DNA of 40,228 nt from Micromonospora sp. KC723 (GTDB lineage Bacteria > Actinomycetota > Actinomycetes > Mycobacteriales > Micromonosporaceae): assembly GCF_004348595.1 (NCBI RefSeq), contig NZ_SMKD01000043.1, positions 1 through 40,228 of the forward strand, in the 5' to 3' direction. This document shows, in pieces, positions 1-8,220 of this stretch. Numbering within the stretch: the stretch's first letter is position 1; every line of letters begins with the position of its first letter. Below the pieces are notes generated by a model that searched no databases, was not told where the DNA came from, and saw only the letters and a list, made by a program, of their open reading frames with translations. Made by a program: the position numbers and the translations under genes.

Positions 1-213
1 CCCCACGCCCCTCCCCGTCCGCGCCGCTCCCGTCCGCCCGGCTCCGTGGTGACGACGCCGCCGGTGTGGTTCGTCCGGTTGCTGTCGGTCACTCGCATGA
101 TCGACATGCTTGGGGCTTCTGTCACAGGTGGCGCGTAGCGTCCGGGACACGGACGGTGGTCGGGCGGTGACGAAGAGGTCCTGTCCGGTTGCCCCGCTTC
201 GTCAGGAGGCATC

Positions 214-420
214 ATGCTCATCGAGTGCGATCGCTGCGCGATCCGGGGCGCCGGCTGCTCCGGCTGTCTGGTGACCGCCCTGCTCGACGACTCACCCGCC
301 GGCCTGGGCTCCGCTGAGCTCCGGGCGGTCGAGGTCTTCGCCCGGGCCGGGTTCGACGTGGAGGTGCTGGCCCACGAGAGCCGGCCGGCCCGTCCGGTGC
401 GCCGCCCCCGGGCAGCCTGA
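214..420 (+). CDS. Small 4-cysteine protein, conserved hypothetical
   Basis: 68 residues starting at an ATG with AGGAGG at 204-209, four bases upstream. The N-terminus carries CDRC (C5, C8) and CSGC (C15, C18), which looks like a compact zinc- or metal-binding knuckle. The middle (about residues 24-57) reads as an acidic helical segment, and the tail is Arg/Pro-rich and probably disordered. I recall similar short proteins in other actinomycetes but no assigned function. It precedes the M48 protease gene by about 190 nt and probably has its own transcript. No signal peptide or membrane segment is visible, so it is likely cytoplasmic. That it is a real gene is well supported by the SD and Cys pattern; its role is unknown. 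Confidence 0.75.
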   Translation: MLIECDRCAIRGAGCSGCLVTALLDDSPAGLGSAELRAVEVFARAGFDVEVLAHESRPARPVRRPRAA

Positions 421-522
421 CCGCCACCCGCGTCGCGGCCTGTCGGCACAGTCGCGGCCCCCCGGCACATCGGTCGCGCCGTGGCGTGTGGGCACCCCGC
501 CCGCCAGGCAGGCGGCGGGCAA

Positions 523-528
523 TAGGAT
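523..528 (+). promoter_or_regulatory. Probable -10 element for the M48 protease operon
   Basis: TAGGAT, 29 nt before the leader ORF start at 557. A transcript starting near 535 would include the strong SD at 542-549. No convincing -35 is visible. Confidence 0.4.
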
Positions 529-556
529 GGGCGCTCACGGCGGGAGGAGCGGCGGC

Positions 557-613
557 ATGGCACGGGGACGGCGCCACACCGGCAGGCCAGGGCGCGACGG
601 GATGCGGGCATGA
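557..613 (+). CDS. 18-codon leader ORF coupled to the M48 protease gene
   Basis: ATG at 557 is preceded by GGGAGGAG (542-549, 7 nt spacing), the best SD in this region. The frame reads MARGRRHTGRPGRDGMRA and stops with TGA at 611-613, which overlaps the ATG of the protease at 610 as ATGA. The protease start has no SD of its own, so this short basic ORF may deliver ribosomes to it by termination-reinitiation. The arrangement is read directly from the sequence; translation is inferred. The peptide itself may have no function. Confidence 0.4.
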   Translation: MARGRRHTGRPGRDGMRA

Positions 614-1869
614 CCCCGCGCGGCTGGGCGGTGCTGACCCTCGCCGCCCTGGTGCTGGCCCTGCTGCTGGCCGGCGCCCTGCTGGTGCCGTGGCACCGCC
701 CGCCGGCGCCCCGTGCCGACCAGCTCGCCGCGCTGCGTGACCTCCCTGTCGACCAGGTCGCCCGCGCCCGGGAGTTCCGCGCCGCGCTGCGCCCCGGGTC
801 GTACGGCGCACTGCTGGTCGGGCTGCTGGTGGCGCTGCTGCTGGGGCTCACCCCGCTCGGCGCCCGCCTGGTGGAACTGGCCGGCCGGCCCTTCGGCGAC
901 CACTGGATCGCCCGGGCGGTGCTCGGCGGCCTCGCCGTCGTGCTGGTCGCCGATTTGATCACGCTGCCCTTCGCCGCCTGGCGGCAGTCCGTGCTCACCC
1001 GGTACGGCCTGAGCACCCACGGCTGGAACGGCTGGGCCGGCGACCTGCTCAAGTCGTACGCGGTCAGCGCCGTCATCGGCGCGGTCGCGCTGCTGGGCTT
1101 CTACACCGTCACCCGGCTCGCCCCCCGCTGGTGGTGGGCGTTCGGCGCCGCCGGAGCGGCCGGCCTGGTGGTGCTGCTGTCGTTCGTGTTGCCGGTGCTG
1201 GTGGAGCCGGTCTTCAACCGGTTCACCCCGATGGCGCAGGGCCCGCTGCGTACCGAGTTGATGGCGATGGCGGCCCGCGACGGGGTGCCGGTACGCGACG
1301 TCCTCGTCGCCGACGCCTCCCGCCGGACGAAGGCGGTCAACGCGTACGTCTCCGGGCTGGGGCCGACCCGGCGGGTGGTGGTCTACGACACCCTGCTGCG
1401 CGAGGCGACGCCCGCCGAGGTGACCAGCGTCGTCGCGCACGAGTTGGGGCACGCCAAGCAGCGGGACGTCGCGGTCGGCACGCTCACCGGAGCGCTCGGC
1501 GCCGCCGTCGCCGTCGTCGCCCTCTACCTGCTCGGCTCGTGGCCGCCACTGACCCGGCTGGCGGGGGTGGAGTCCGTCGCAGAGCCCCGGGCGTTCCCGC
1601 TGCTGATCGCCGCGGCGACGGTGGCCGGGCTGGTCGCCGCGCCGGCCCAGGCGCTGGTCTCCCGCCGGGTCGAGGCGCGCGCCGACGCGCACGCGCTCGC
1701 GCTGACCGGTGACCCGGTCACCTTCGAGGCGATGCAGCGCCGGCTGGCCGGGGTGAACCTGGCCGATCCCGACCCGCCGCGCTGGGAGTACCTCTGGTCG
1801 GCGTCGCATCCGTCCACCGTGGAGCGGATGGCCGCCGCCCGCGCCTACGCCAGGAAGGCCGGCGGATGA
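610..1869 (+). CDS. M48-family (Ste24/HtpX-like) membrane zinc metalloprotease
   Basis: 419 residues. The zinc-binding helix HELGH lies at 277-281 (H277, E278, H281), and E355 in the VEARAD segment is the expected third zinc ligand, with D359 following. Several hydrophobic stretches (about 5-25, 61-78, 97-114, 143-160, 175-197, 297-315, 331-350) make it a polytopic membrane protein, as in the CAAX-protease/Ste24 branch. It probably degrades or processes membrane proteins; no substrate can be named, since CAAX prenylation is not a bacterial pathway. The start codon ATG at 610 overlaps the stop of an 18-codon leader. Its stop overlaps the ATG of the following mannosyltransferase (ATGA at 1866-1869), so the two are co-translated. 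Length and motifs are complete. Confidence 0.9.
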   Translation: MTPRGWAVLTLAALVLALLLAGALLVPWHRPPAPRADQLAALRDLPVDQVARAREFRAALRPGSYGALLVGLLVALLLGLTPLGARLVELAGRPFGDHWIARAVLGGLAVVLVADLITLPFAAWRQSVLTRYGLSTHGWNGWAGDLLKSYAVSAVIGAVALLGFYTVTRLAPRWWWAFGAAGAAGLVVLLSFVLPVLVEPVFNRFTPMAQGPLRTELMAMAARDGVPVRDVLVADASRRTKAVNAYVSGLGPTRRVVVYDTLLREATPAEVTSVVAHELGHAKQRDVAVGTLTGALGAAVAVVALYLLGSWPPLTRLAGVESVAEPRAFPLLIAAATVAGLVAAPAQALVSRRVEARADAHALALTGDPVTFEAMQRRLAGVNLADPDPPRWEYLWSASHPSTVERMAAARAYARKAGG

Positions 1870-2990
1870 GCCGTACGCTGCTGATCACGAACGACTTCCC
1901 ACCCCGCCCCGGCGGCATCCAGTCCTTCGTGCACCACCTCGCCGTGCGTCAGCCCGCCGGCTCGGTCGTGGTGTACGCCTCCCGCTGGCGCGGTGCGGCG
2001 GCCTTCGACGCCGAGCAGCCCTTTCCCGTGGTCCGCGAGCGCACCCGGGTGCTGCTGCCCACCCCGCTGGTCGCCCGCCGGGCGGCCCGGCTGGCCCGCG
2101 AGTACGACTGCGACCGGGTCTGGTTCGGTGCCGCCGCGCCGCTGGGCCTGCTCGCCGCCGGCCTGCGCCGACGGGCCGGCGTGCGTCGCGTGGTGGCCCT
2201 GACCCACGGCCACGAGGTCGGCTGGGCCGCGCTGCCGGCGGCCCGGGCCGCGCTGCGCCACATCGGTCGGGGCGCCGACGTGGTCACCTACCTCGGTGAC
2301 TACACCCGGGTACGCCTGGAGAAGGCCCTGCACGGGGTGACCGCCCTGCGGCGGCTCGCCCCCGGGGTGGACGTCGACACCTACCACCCGGCGGTGGACG
2401 GCGAGCCGGTGCGGGTCCGGTTGGGGCTGGCGGACCGTCCGGTGGTGGTCTGCGTGTCCCGGCTGGTGCCACGTAAGGGGCAGGACATGCTGATCCGGGC
2501 CCTGCCGCAGATCCGCCGCCGGGTGCCCGACGCGGCGCTGCTGGTCGTGGGCGGGGGGCCCTACCGGGCGGCGCTGGAGAAGCTGGCCCGGCAGGCCGGC
2601 GTCGAGCGGGACGTCGTCTTCACCGGTTCGGTGCCGGCGGCGGAGTTGCCCGCGCACTACGCCGCCGGCGACGTGTACGCCATGCCCTGCCGGACCCGCA
2701 ACCGGGGGCTGGACGTGGAGGGACTCGGCATCGTCTACCTGGAGGCGTCCGCGACCGGCCTGCCCGTGGTCGCCGGTGACTCGGGCGGCGCTCCCGACGC
2801 GGTCCGCGAGGGGGAGACCGGGTACGTGGTGTCCGGCCGGGACGTGGCGCAGCTCGCCGACCGGGTCGCCACGCTGCTCAGCGACCGCGACCTGGCCCGC
2901 CAGCTCGGCGCGGCGGGGCGGGCCTGGGTGGAGAAGGAGTGGCGGTGGGAGACCCAGGCCGAGCGGATGGCGGACCTGCTCGCCGGCTGA
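1866..2990 (+). CDS. pimB: GT4 glycosyltransferase, PimB'-like phosphatidylinositol mannoside mannosyltransferase
   Basis: 374 residues, GT-B fold, family GT4. The N-terminus reads TNDFPPRPGGIQSF, the donor/acceptor loop typical of PimB'. The C-terminal Rossmann half has SRLVPRKGQD (donor phosphate Arg/Lys) and RNRGLDVEGLGIVYLEA, which contains the conserved GT4 E-x7-E pattern. Known PimB' enzymes use GDP-mannose to add the second mannose to PIM1 on the cytoplasmic face of the membrane. The assignment is supported by motif similarity and by position: in M. tuberculosis pimB' (Rv2188c) lies next to fadD15, as here apart from inserted signalling genes. The ATG overlaps the protease stop. Another GDP-sugar donor is possible, but PimB' is the best call. 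Confidence 0.83.
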   Translation: MSRTLLITNDFPPRPGGIQSFVHHLAVRQPAGSVVVYASRWRGAAAFDAEQPFPVVRERTRVLLPTPLVARRAARLAREYDCDRVWFGAAAPLGLLAAGLRRRAGVRRVVALTHGHEVGWAALPAARAALRHIGRGADVVTYLGDYTRVRLEKALHGVTALRRLAPGVDVDTYHPAVDGEPVRVRLGLADRPVVVCVSRLVPRKGQDMLIRALPQIRRRVPDAALLVVGGGPYRAALEKLARQAGVERDVVFTGSVPAAELPAHYAAGDVYAMPCRTRNRGLDVEGLGIVYLEASATGLPVVAGDSGGAPDAVREGETGYVVSGRDVAQLADRVATLLSDRDLARQLGAAGRAWVEKEWRWETQAERMADLLAG

Positions 2991-3012
2991 CCGCGCGCGA
3001 CGGGCCGTCGGT

Positions 3013-3055
3013 CCTGGCCGGTCGCGGTCGCGTGCCGGCACGCACCGTGGCCAGG
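3013..3055. terminator. Nested hairpin between convergent pimB and GGDEF-EAL genes
   Basis: Outer arms CCTGGCC (3013-3019) and GGCCAGG (3049-3055) enclose the palindrome GCGTGCCGGCACGC (3030-3043), extended by CGGT (3025-3028) and ACCG (3044-3047). There is no T-tract, which is usual for high-GC actinomycete terminators. It lies in the 90-nt gap between two converging genes and is probably bidirectional. Confidence 0.6.
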
Positions 3056-3080
3056 GGGTCGGCACGTGGCCGCGGGGTGG

Positions 3081-4823
3081 TCAGCGGAGGTTGGCCAGGA
3101 ACCGCTCGGCCGGGGCGGGGCGGCCGAAGTGCCAGCCCTGGCCGGCGTCGCAGCCGATCGCGCGCAGCCGCTCGGCCTGCCCGCCGGTCTCCACCCCCTC
3201 GGCGGTGACCGTCAGGTCCAGGGCGTGTGCCAGGGAGACCAGCGAGGCGAGGATCCGTTCGTCGGCGTGGGGTTCCGGGGCGCGCAGCCCGCGCACGAAC
3301 TCCCCGGCCACCTTCAGCCCGGTCACCGGCAGGTCACGCAGGTACGCCAGGTTGCAGTAGCCGGTGCCGAAGTCGTCGATGGCGATGCGTACGCCGAGGT
3401 CGGCCAGCTCCCGCAGCGCCAGTACCGGCTCCTCGGCGGTGTTCATCATGGTGCTCTCGGTGATCTCCAGCTGGAGCCGCCGTGGCGGCAGGCCGGTCCG
3501 CCGCAGCAGGCCGCTCACCTCCTGCACCAAACCGGGTCGGTGGACCTGGCGTACGGCGAGGTTGACGCTGACGAACGGCGGTTCCCCGATGGCGCTCGTC
3601 CAGCTGCCCGCCTCCCGGCACGCCTCGGCGAGCACCCAGCCCCCCAGCGGCACGATCAGCCCCGTCTCCTCGGCCAGCCCGATGAAGCGGTCCGGGCGCA
3701 GCACCCCGAGCTGTGGGTGGCGCCAGCGCACCAGCGCCTCGACGCCGAGCAGGGTTCCGTCGTGCAGTGACGTCAGCGGCTGGTAGTCGAGGTAGAACTC
3801 ACCGCGCTCCAAGCCCGCGGGGATGGCCGCGCTGAGCGCCTGCCGGGCCAGTTCCTGGCCGTCACGTTCGGCGTCGTACAGCTCCCACCGCGCGCCGCCG
3901 GCCCCCTTCGCCCAGTGCAGGGTGCAGTCCGCGGCCCGCATCAGCTCGTCCGGGGACGCGCCGGCCACCTGCCGTTCCACGATGCCGACGCTCGCCGTGA
4001 GGGTCACCTCGTGCCCGTCGACGATCGTCGGCTCGGCCACGGCGGCCAGCACCGCCTCGGCGACGGCCACCAGGTCTCCGGTGCCCGTGCAGCGTTCCAC
4101 GAGGATGACGAACGCGTCCCCGCCGAGCCGGGCGACCAGGTGGTCCTCGACGGCCCGCCGCAACCGGTGTGCCATCTGGACCAGCACCCGGTCGCCCGCC
4201 TGGTGGCCGTAGGAGTCGTTGACCCGCTTGAAGCGGTCCACGTCGAGGAAGCACAGCCCGATCCGACGGGCCCTCGGCTCCGGTTCGTACACCGCCGCCG
4301 CGAGCCGGTCGGCGAAGAGTTTGCGGTTGGGTAGGTCGGTCAACGCGTCGTGGGTGGCCTGGTGCCGGAACCGTGCCTCGCTGGCTCGCAGCGCCCGTTC
4401 CGCCTCGGTCCGGGCGGCCAGCGTGGCCCGCCGGATCGACTCCTGCTCGTCCAGCGTCCGGTCGCGTAACGCCCGGGCGTACCCGGTGGCCACGGCGGCC
4501 AGCAGCCGGGCCATCCGGTCGTCGATGTCGTCGGCGACCAGCCCCAGGTCGCGGACGAGTCGTAGCTGGAGCACCTCCACGGTGCGGCCGAGTCCCTCGG
4601 CGGAGGCGATGTGCGCGGCGACCAGCTCGCCACCCACCCGGTAGCCGGCGCGCAGGTCGAGCGGCTCCGTCCGCAGCGCCTCGGCCAACTCGTCGGTCAG
4701 CCGTTGCAGCAGCGCCTCCAGTTGGGCGTGCGTCATCGGCAGGTAGCTGGTGCCGGACACCGCCTTGGCCCAGGCCCGGGCGAACGCCCCCGGGCGGGAC
4801 CGGTCGCCCGGAGGCTCAGCCAT
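3081..4823 (-). CDS. GGDEF-EAL protein with degenerate GGDAF site; probable c-di-GMP phosphodiesterase
   Basis: 580 residues from ATG 4823. An upstream in-frame ATG at 4874 would overlap the preceding gene by 59 nt instead of 8. Residues 1-160 are helical with no recognised sensor or membrane segment. The GGDEF domain (about 165-320) has the usual THDALTDLPNR opening, but the signature is GGDAF at 234-238. A237 replaces the metal-binding Glu, and the RxxD inhibitory site is not visible. The EAL domain (about 335-580) keeps EALVRW, the Asn in VSVNLA, the Glu in LEITES, DDFGTGY, a Lys in GLKV, AEGVET and the Gln in GQGWHF. It is therefore predicted to hydrolyse c-di-GMP rather than make it, perhaps with GTP binding to the degenerate domain as an input. 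The Asp of the usual LKID motif is Ala here. Confidence 0.88.
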   Translation of the reverse strand: MAEPPGDRSRPGAFARAWAKAVSGTSYLPMTHAQLEALLQRLTDELAEALRTEPLDLRAGYRVGGELVAAHIASAEGLGRTVEVLQLRLVRDLGLVADDIDDRMARLLAAVATGYARALRDRTLDEQESIRRATLAARTEAERALRASEARFRHQATHDALTDLPNRKLFADRLAAAVYEPEPRARRIGLCFLDVDRFKRVNDSYGHQAGDRVLVQMAHRLRRAVEDHLVARLGGDAFVILVERCTGTGDLVAVAEAVLAAVAEPTIVDGHEVTLTASVGIVERQVAGASPDELMRAADCTLHWAKGAGGARWELYDAERDGQELARQALSAAIPAGLERGEFYLDYQPLTSLHDGTLLGVEALVRWRHPQLGVLRPDRFIGLAEETGLIVPLGGWVLAEACREAGSWTSAIGEPPFVSVNLAVRQVHRPGLVQEVSGLLRRTGLPPRRLQLEITESTMMNTAEEPVLALRELADLGVRIAIDDFGTGYCNLAYLRDLPVTGLKVAGEFVRGLRAPEPHADERILASLVSLAHALDLTVTAEGVETGGQAERLRAIGCDAGQGWHFGRPAPAERFLANLR

Positions 4824-5625
4824 CGAGTCGCCCGACCCCGCCCAGGAACACCGCCTGCTCGGCGTTCTCGGCACTCTCCGCTGTCTCCGGACGCCACTGC
4901 GGCACCCAGACCACCCCGGGCTCGACCAGCTCGAAGCCGTCGAAGAAGGCGGTCAGCTCGGCCCGGCCACGTACCCACAGCGGATTGTCGGTACGGCCGT
5001 AGACCTTCTCGGCCTCGGCCCGCTGCGCCTCGTGCCGGCCCTCGGCGCTGGCCTGCGACAGGACCAGGTAGCTGCCCGGTACCAGCGCCTCGCGCAGGGT
5101 CCGCAGCAGGTCGGCCGGCCGGTCGGCGTCGGAGACGAAGTGCAGCACCGCCACCACGAGCACGGCGACCGGCTCGGAGAAGTCGAGCAGCCCGCGCACG
5201 TCGGGATGGGCCAGGATCCGGTCGGGGCGCCGCAGGTCCTCCCGGATCACGACGGCCCGCTCGTCGCCGGCCAGGATCTCCCGGCTGTGCGCCACGGCCA
5301 CCGGGTCCACGTCGACATACACCACCCGGGCGTCCGGCGCGGCCCGCAGGGCGATCTCGTGCACGTTGCCGAGGGTGGGGATGCCGGAGCCGATGTCGAG
5401 GAACTGCCGTACGCCCTGGTCGATGAGGTACTGCACCGCCCGGCGCATGAACGCCCGGTTCGCCTGTGCCATCAGCGGGGCGTCCGGCACGGCCTCCATC
5501 ATCCTCCGGGCGGCGGCGCGGTCGGCGGCGAAGTTGTGCGAGCCGCCGAGATAGTAGTCGTACATCCGGGCGACGCTGGGACGCTCGATGTCGATGTCGT
5601 CGGGTGCCCAGTCCGGCCGCTGCAT
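4816..5625 (-). CDS. SAM-dependent methyltransferase, SAV2177/DUF574 family (Methyltransf_19)
   Basis: 269 residues. The N-terminal ARMYDYYLGGSHNFAADR segment is the hallmark of this actinobacterial family. FLDIGSGIPTLGNVHEIA is the glycine-rich SAM loop, VVYVDVDPVAVAH carries the acidic ribose ligand, and VAVLVVAVLHFVSD fits motif post-II. No substrate is established for the family. Many paralogues occur in streptomycetes and Micromonospora, often beside signalling genes. The ATG is preceded by AAAGGGG eight nt upstream. The stop overlaps the GGDEF-EAL start by 8 nt, so the two are translated from one mRNA. Family confidence is high; biochemical role is unknown. Confidence 0.9.
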   Translation of the reverse strand: MQRPDWAPDDIDIERPSVARMYDYYLGGSHNFAADRAAARRMMEAVPDAPLMAQANRAFMRRAVQYLIDQGVRQFLDIGSGIPTLGNVHEIALRAAPDARVVYVDVDPVAVAHSREILAGDERAVVIREDLRRPDRILAHPDVRGLLDFSEPVAVLVVAVLHFVSDADRPADLLRTLREALVPGSYLVLSQASAEGRHEAQRAEAEKVYGRTDNPLWVRGRAELTAFFDGFELVEPGVVWVPQWRPETAESAENAEQAVFLGGVGRLDG

Positions 5626-5712
5626 CCTCTACCCCTTTGTCGACAGATGCGAACTTGTCGCCCGCTTGGGCCACGCGGGTATTCTGCCCCCCTGCTGCGC
5701 GGGTGCAAAGAC

Positions 5713-5748
5713 CGCGATGGTTGCGTAATCGGACACTTACCCATCGCG
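5713..5748. promoter_or_regulatory. Inverted repeat upstream of the methyltransferase/GGDEF-EAL pair
   Basis: CGCGATGG (5713-5720) and CCATCGCG (5741-5748) form a perfect 8-bp dyad around a 20-nt, relatively AT-rich centre. It lies 88-123 nt upstream of the methyltransferase start and downstream of the response regulator gene. It could be an operator with promoter elements between the arms, or a terminator for the regulator gene. I cannot decide which. Confidence 0.4.
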
Positions 5749-5838
5749 TTCGTGGGTGCGGTTGCCCGGGTGTCGGCGGGGACGGAAGGCCCGTGACCGA
5801 CGGGCGGACACGAGCCTTCCGGTGGCGGGCGGGGGCGG

Positions 5839-6507
5839 TCAGAACTTCGGCGCGTCCGGCGCTTCGAGCAGGCCGAGCCGCAGTGCCGTCATCAGCGCCT
5901 GGGCGCGGTTGGCGGCGCCGAGCTTCTCGTAGAGCTTGGAGATGTGCGTCTTGGCGGTGGACTCGCTGACGAAGAGCTGCTTGGCGATGCCGGCCACGCT
6001 CATGCCGTCGGCGAGCAGCCGCAGCACCTGCCCCTCCCGGGGGGACAACTGCGGGCCGGACGGGGCCAGCCGCCGCTTCATCGCCTCGGCCAGGTCGGCG
6101 GCGGTGAAGGCGCTGGGGGAGGAGGCGGCGTGCCGGGCGGCGGCCACCACCTCGTCGGCGGGGGCGGTCTTCGGGACGAACGCGCTCGCCCCGGCCTCCA
6201 GGGCGCCGAAGAGTTGGTCGTCGCCGGCGTACATGGTGAGCACGACGATGCCCATCGAGGCGCTCGACTTGCGCAGCGCCCGGGTGGCCTCCAGGCCGCT
6301 GCCGTCGGGGAGCCGCAAGTCCATGATCACGACGTCTGGTTGCAGCGCGCCGGCCTGGCGTACGCCCTCCGCGGCCGTGGCGGCCTCGCCGACCACCTCG
6401 AACTGCCGGTCGCGTTCGAAGGCGTGCCGGAGACCCTTGCGGATCAGGTCGTGATCGTCGACAAGGAGGACCTTGGTACGGGTCGCCGGTGTCGGGCTTG
6501 TGGTCAT
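5839..6507 (-). CDS. NarL/FixJ-family response regulator
   Basis: 222 residues from ATG 6507; an ATG at 6543 would overlap the upstream kinase gene. The receiver domain (about 12-128) has the acidic pair in LLVDDHD, phospho-acceptor D63 in IMDLRLPDG, the switch Thr in VLTMYAG and the Lys in VPKTAP. A LuxR-type HTH follows (about 155-215; LSPREGQVLRLLADG and STAKTHISKLYEKLGA). It starts 8 nt beyond the stop of the histidine kinase gene, so the pair forms a standard two-component operon. The target promoters cannot be read from the sequence. Confidence 0.95.
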   Translation of the reverse strand: MTTSPTPATRTKVLLVDDHDLIRKGLRHAFERDRQFEVVGEAATAAEGVRQAGALQPDVVIMDLRLPDGSGLEATRALRKSSASMGIVVLTMYAGDDQLFGALEAGASAFVPKTAPADEVVAAARHAASSPSAFTAADLAEAMKRRLAPSGPQLSPREGQVLRLLADGMSVAGIAKQLFVSESTAKTHISKLYEKLGAANRAQALMTALRLGLLEAPDAPKF

Positions 6508-6514
6508 CCTCGGG

Positions 6515-8206
6515 TTACTCCCCTTCTGCTGCTGCGCTGCCACGCAGGTTATCGCGCCGGGGCGACGAACCGACCATCACCGCCACGGTCGTCCCGCTGG
6601 GTTGCCGCGGCCTGATCTCCAACCGGCCTCGGATACGTTCCGCCCTCTCGGCCATGATCGCAAGACCGTAGTGTCCCTCGTTGCGCTGGTCACCGATGCC
6701 GTGACCGTCATCCGACACTTCGATCTGCGCGTACGGGGGATCCACCTCGCAGGTGACCCAGAGGTTCGAGGCGCCGGCGTGCTTGCGGGCGTTCGTGACC
6801 GCCTCCTGCGCGATCCGCAGCAGCTCGGCCTCGGTCGCGGCGGGCAGTCGGGCGGTGGACTCGTCCAGCGACAGGTGCACCCGCAGCCCCCCGGAGGCGC
6901 CGACGGTACGGGCGTACTCGGCGATCGCGGCCGCCAGCCCGCCGTGCCGGTCCACCTCGCTGCGCAGCTCGAACAGGCTCAGCCGCAGCTCGGTGATGAC
7001 CCTTGTCACCTCGTGGCGCAGCGCGCGCAGGCTCTCGGCGGTCTCCTCGGCGTCGTCGTGCACGGTGGCCAGGGCGTTGTCGATGCCGTAGCCCACCATC
7101 ACCAGTTCCTGGGCCACCCCGTCGTGGATCTCCCGGGCCAGCCGCTGCCGCTCCTCGTTGGTGGCCAGCGACCGTACCTCGTCGAAGAGCAGCGCCGCCT
7201 CCAGCCGCAGCGCGGCCGGGCCGGTCAGCGCGGTCACCCGGGACACCACCGGCGGCGGGTACGCCTGCGCCGCGTCCGTCTCCAGCACCACCAGCCCGAC
7301 CGTACGGACCCCGGCGACCAGCGGCACGATCAGCGCCGACACCTCGCCGCCGTGGTGCGACCGGGCCTGCGAGCGGGCCGCCGTCTGCGGCTGCTGGCTG
7401 GCCCAGGCGTCGGCGATGGCCGAGTCCGCGTCGAGGGTGGTCTCCCAGTCCACCCGGTCCGCGCCCACCTGGGCGAGGACCACCAGCCGCCCGCCGCCGC
7501 TGGCCGACAGCACCGCCGCCCGGGCGCTCGGCGCCACCGTGCGCAGCTCCTCCAGCAGGTGCTCGGCGATCCCGCCCGGGTCCAGGGTGGCCCCGGGCAG
7601 TTGGCGGGCCACGGTCCGCAGTTGGGTGAGCAGTCGCGTCGCCTCCGCGTACGGCTGGGGTTTGCCGTCGCCGCGGACCCGCATCACCTGGTGCAGGGCG
7701 CCCGCTGCCCAGAGCCCGAGCGCGGCCAGGATCAGCCACTGCGCGCAGACCGCCAGGTAGCCGGGCTGGCCGAGCTGCCGGCCGCCGTCGACCTCGGTGA
7801 TGCCACCGGCGATCAGCAGGGTGGCCGTGGTGACCCCGAGCAGCGCCGCGCCCTCCTGGAACCGGCGGCGCAGCGCGGTCACCGTCACCGGCACGGCGAG
7901 ATAGGGCAGCACCGCGGAGGCCCCGAGGCCGCCGACGGACCCGCCGATCGCCGACTCGACGGCGACCTGGCTGGCGGCCAGGCCCAGCACCACCGCCTCG
8001 GTCACCCGGCTCAGCGGGCCGAGCAGCCGGTGCTCGGGGGCGAGCAGGGCCGGCAGCCCGGCGACCGCGAGCAGGGCGATCCACCAGAGCTGGGCGGCGT
8101 CGCCGGTGGCGATCAGGGTCAGGACGCCGACCAGGACCAGCATCACCACGCGCGCGGCGGCGGCGACGACCCGGGTCTGGGGCCGGGCAGGTGTGGAGGA
8201 GGACAC
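6515..8206 (-). CDS. Membrane sensor histidine kinase (HisKA_3, NarL-type partner) with GAF-like domain
   Basis: 563 residues from GTG 8206. This start is set by a TACGAT hexamer at 8219-8214, seven nt upstream, the leaderless spacing seen elsewhere in the window. Residues about 10-190 contain roughly six hydrophobic segments. A GAF-like region follows (about 215-350). The dimerisation/phosphoacceptor helix is ERQRLAREIHDGVAQEL with H361, and the ATPase domain has the N-box TNARKHAGA, G1 SDDGHGIG and a C-terminal GTT. It phosphorylates the response regulator encoded 8 nt downstream. The signal is unknown; the integral membrane sensor with no large extracellular domain suggests an intramembrane cue. 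The gene begins just after the acyl-CoA ligase stop. Confidence 0.92.
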   Translation of the reverse strand: MSSSTPARPQTRVVAAAARVVMLVLVGVLTLIATGDAAQLWWIALLAVAGLPALLAPEHRLLGPLSRVTEAVVLGLAASQVAVESAIGGSVGGLGASAVLPYLAVPVTVTALRRRFQEGAALLGVTTATLLIAGGITEVDGGRQLGQPGYLAVCAQWLILAALGLWAAGALHQVMRVRGDGKPQPYAEATRLLTQLRTVARQLPGATLDPGGIAEHLLEELRTVAPSARAAVLSASGGGRLVVLAQVGADRVDWETTLDADSAIADAWASQQPQTAARSQARSHHGGEVSALIVPLVAGVRTVGLVVLETDAAQAYPPPVVSRVTALTGPAALRLEAALLFDEVRSLATNEERQRLAREIHDGVAQELVMVGYGIDNALATVHDDAEETAESLRALRHEVTRVITELRLSLFELRSEVDRHGGLAAAIAEYARTVGASGGLRVHLSLDESTARLPAATEAELLRIAQEAVTNARKHAGASNLWVTCEVDPPYAQIEVSDDGHGIGDQRNEGHYGLAIMAERAERIRGRLEIRPRQPSGTTVAVMVGSSPRRDNLRGSAAAEGE

Positions 8207-8213
8207 GTGACGG

Positions 8214-8219
8214 ATCGTA
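8214..8219 (-). promoter_or_regulatory. -10 hexamer for leaderless transcription of the histidine kinase gene
   Basis: TACGAT read on the minus strand, seven nt before GTG 8206, immediately after the stop of the acyl-CoA ligase gene. It allows the two-component operon to be transcribed independently of the ligase gene. Confidence 0.5.
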
Positions 8220-8220
8220 G

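Noticed and set aside
3081..4874. Longer start (ATG 4874) for the GGDEF-EAL gene
   Set aside because: It would overlap the methyltransferase gene by 59 nt; ATG 4823 gives the usual short overlap.
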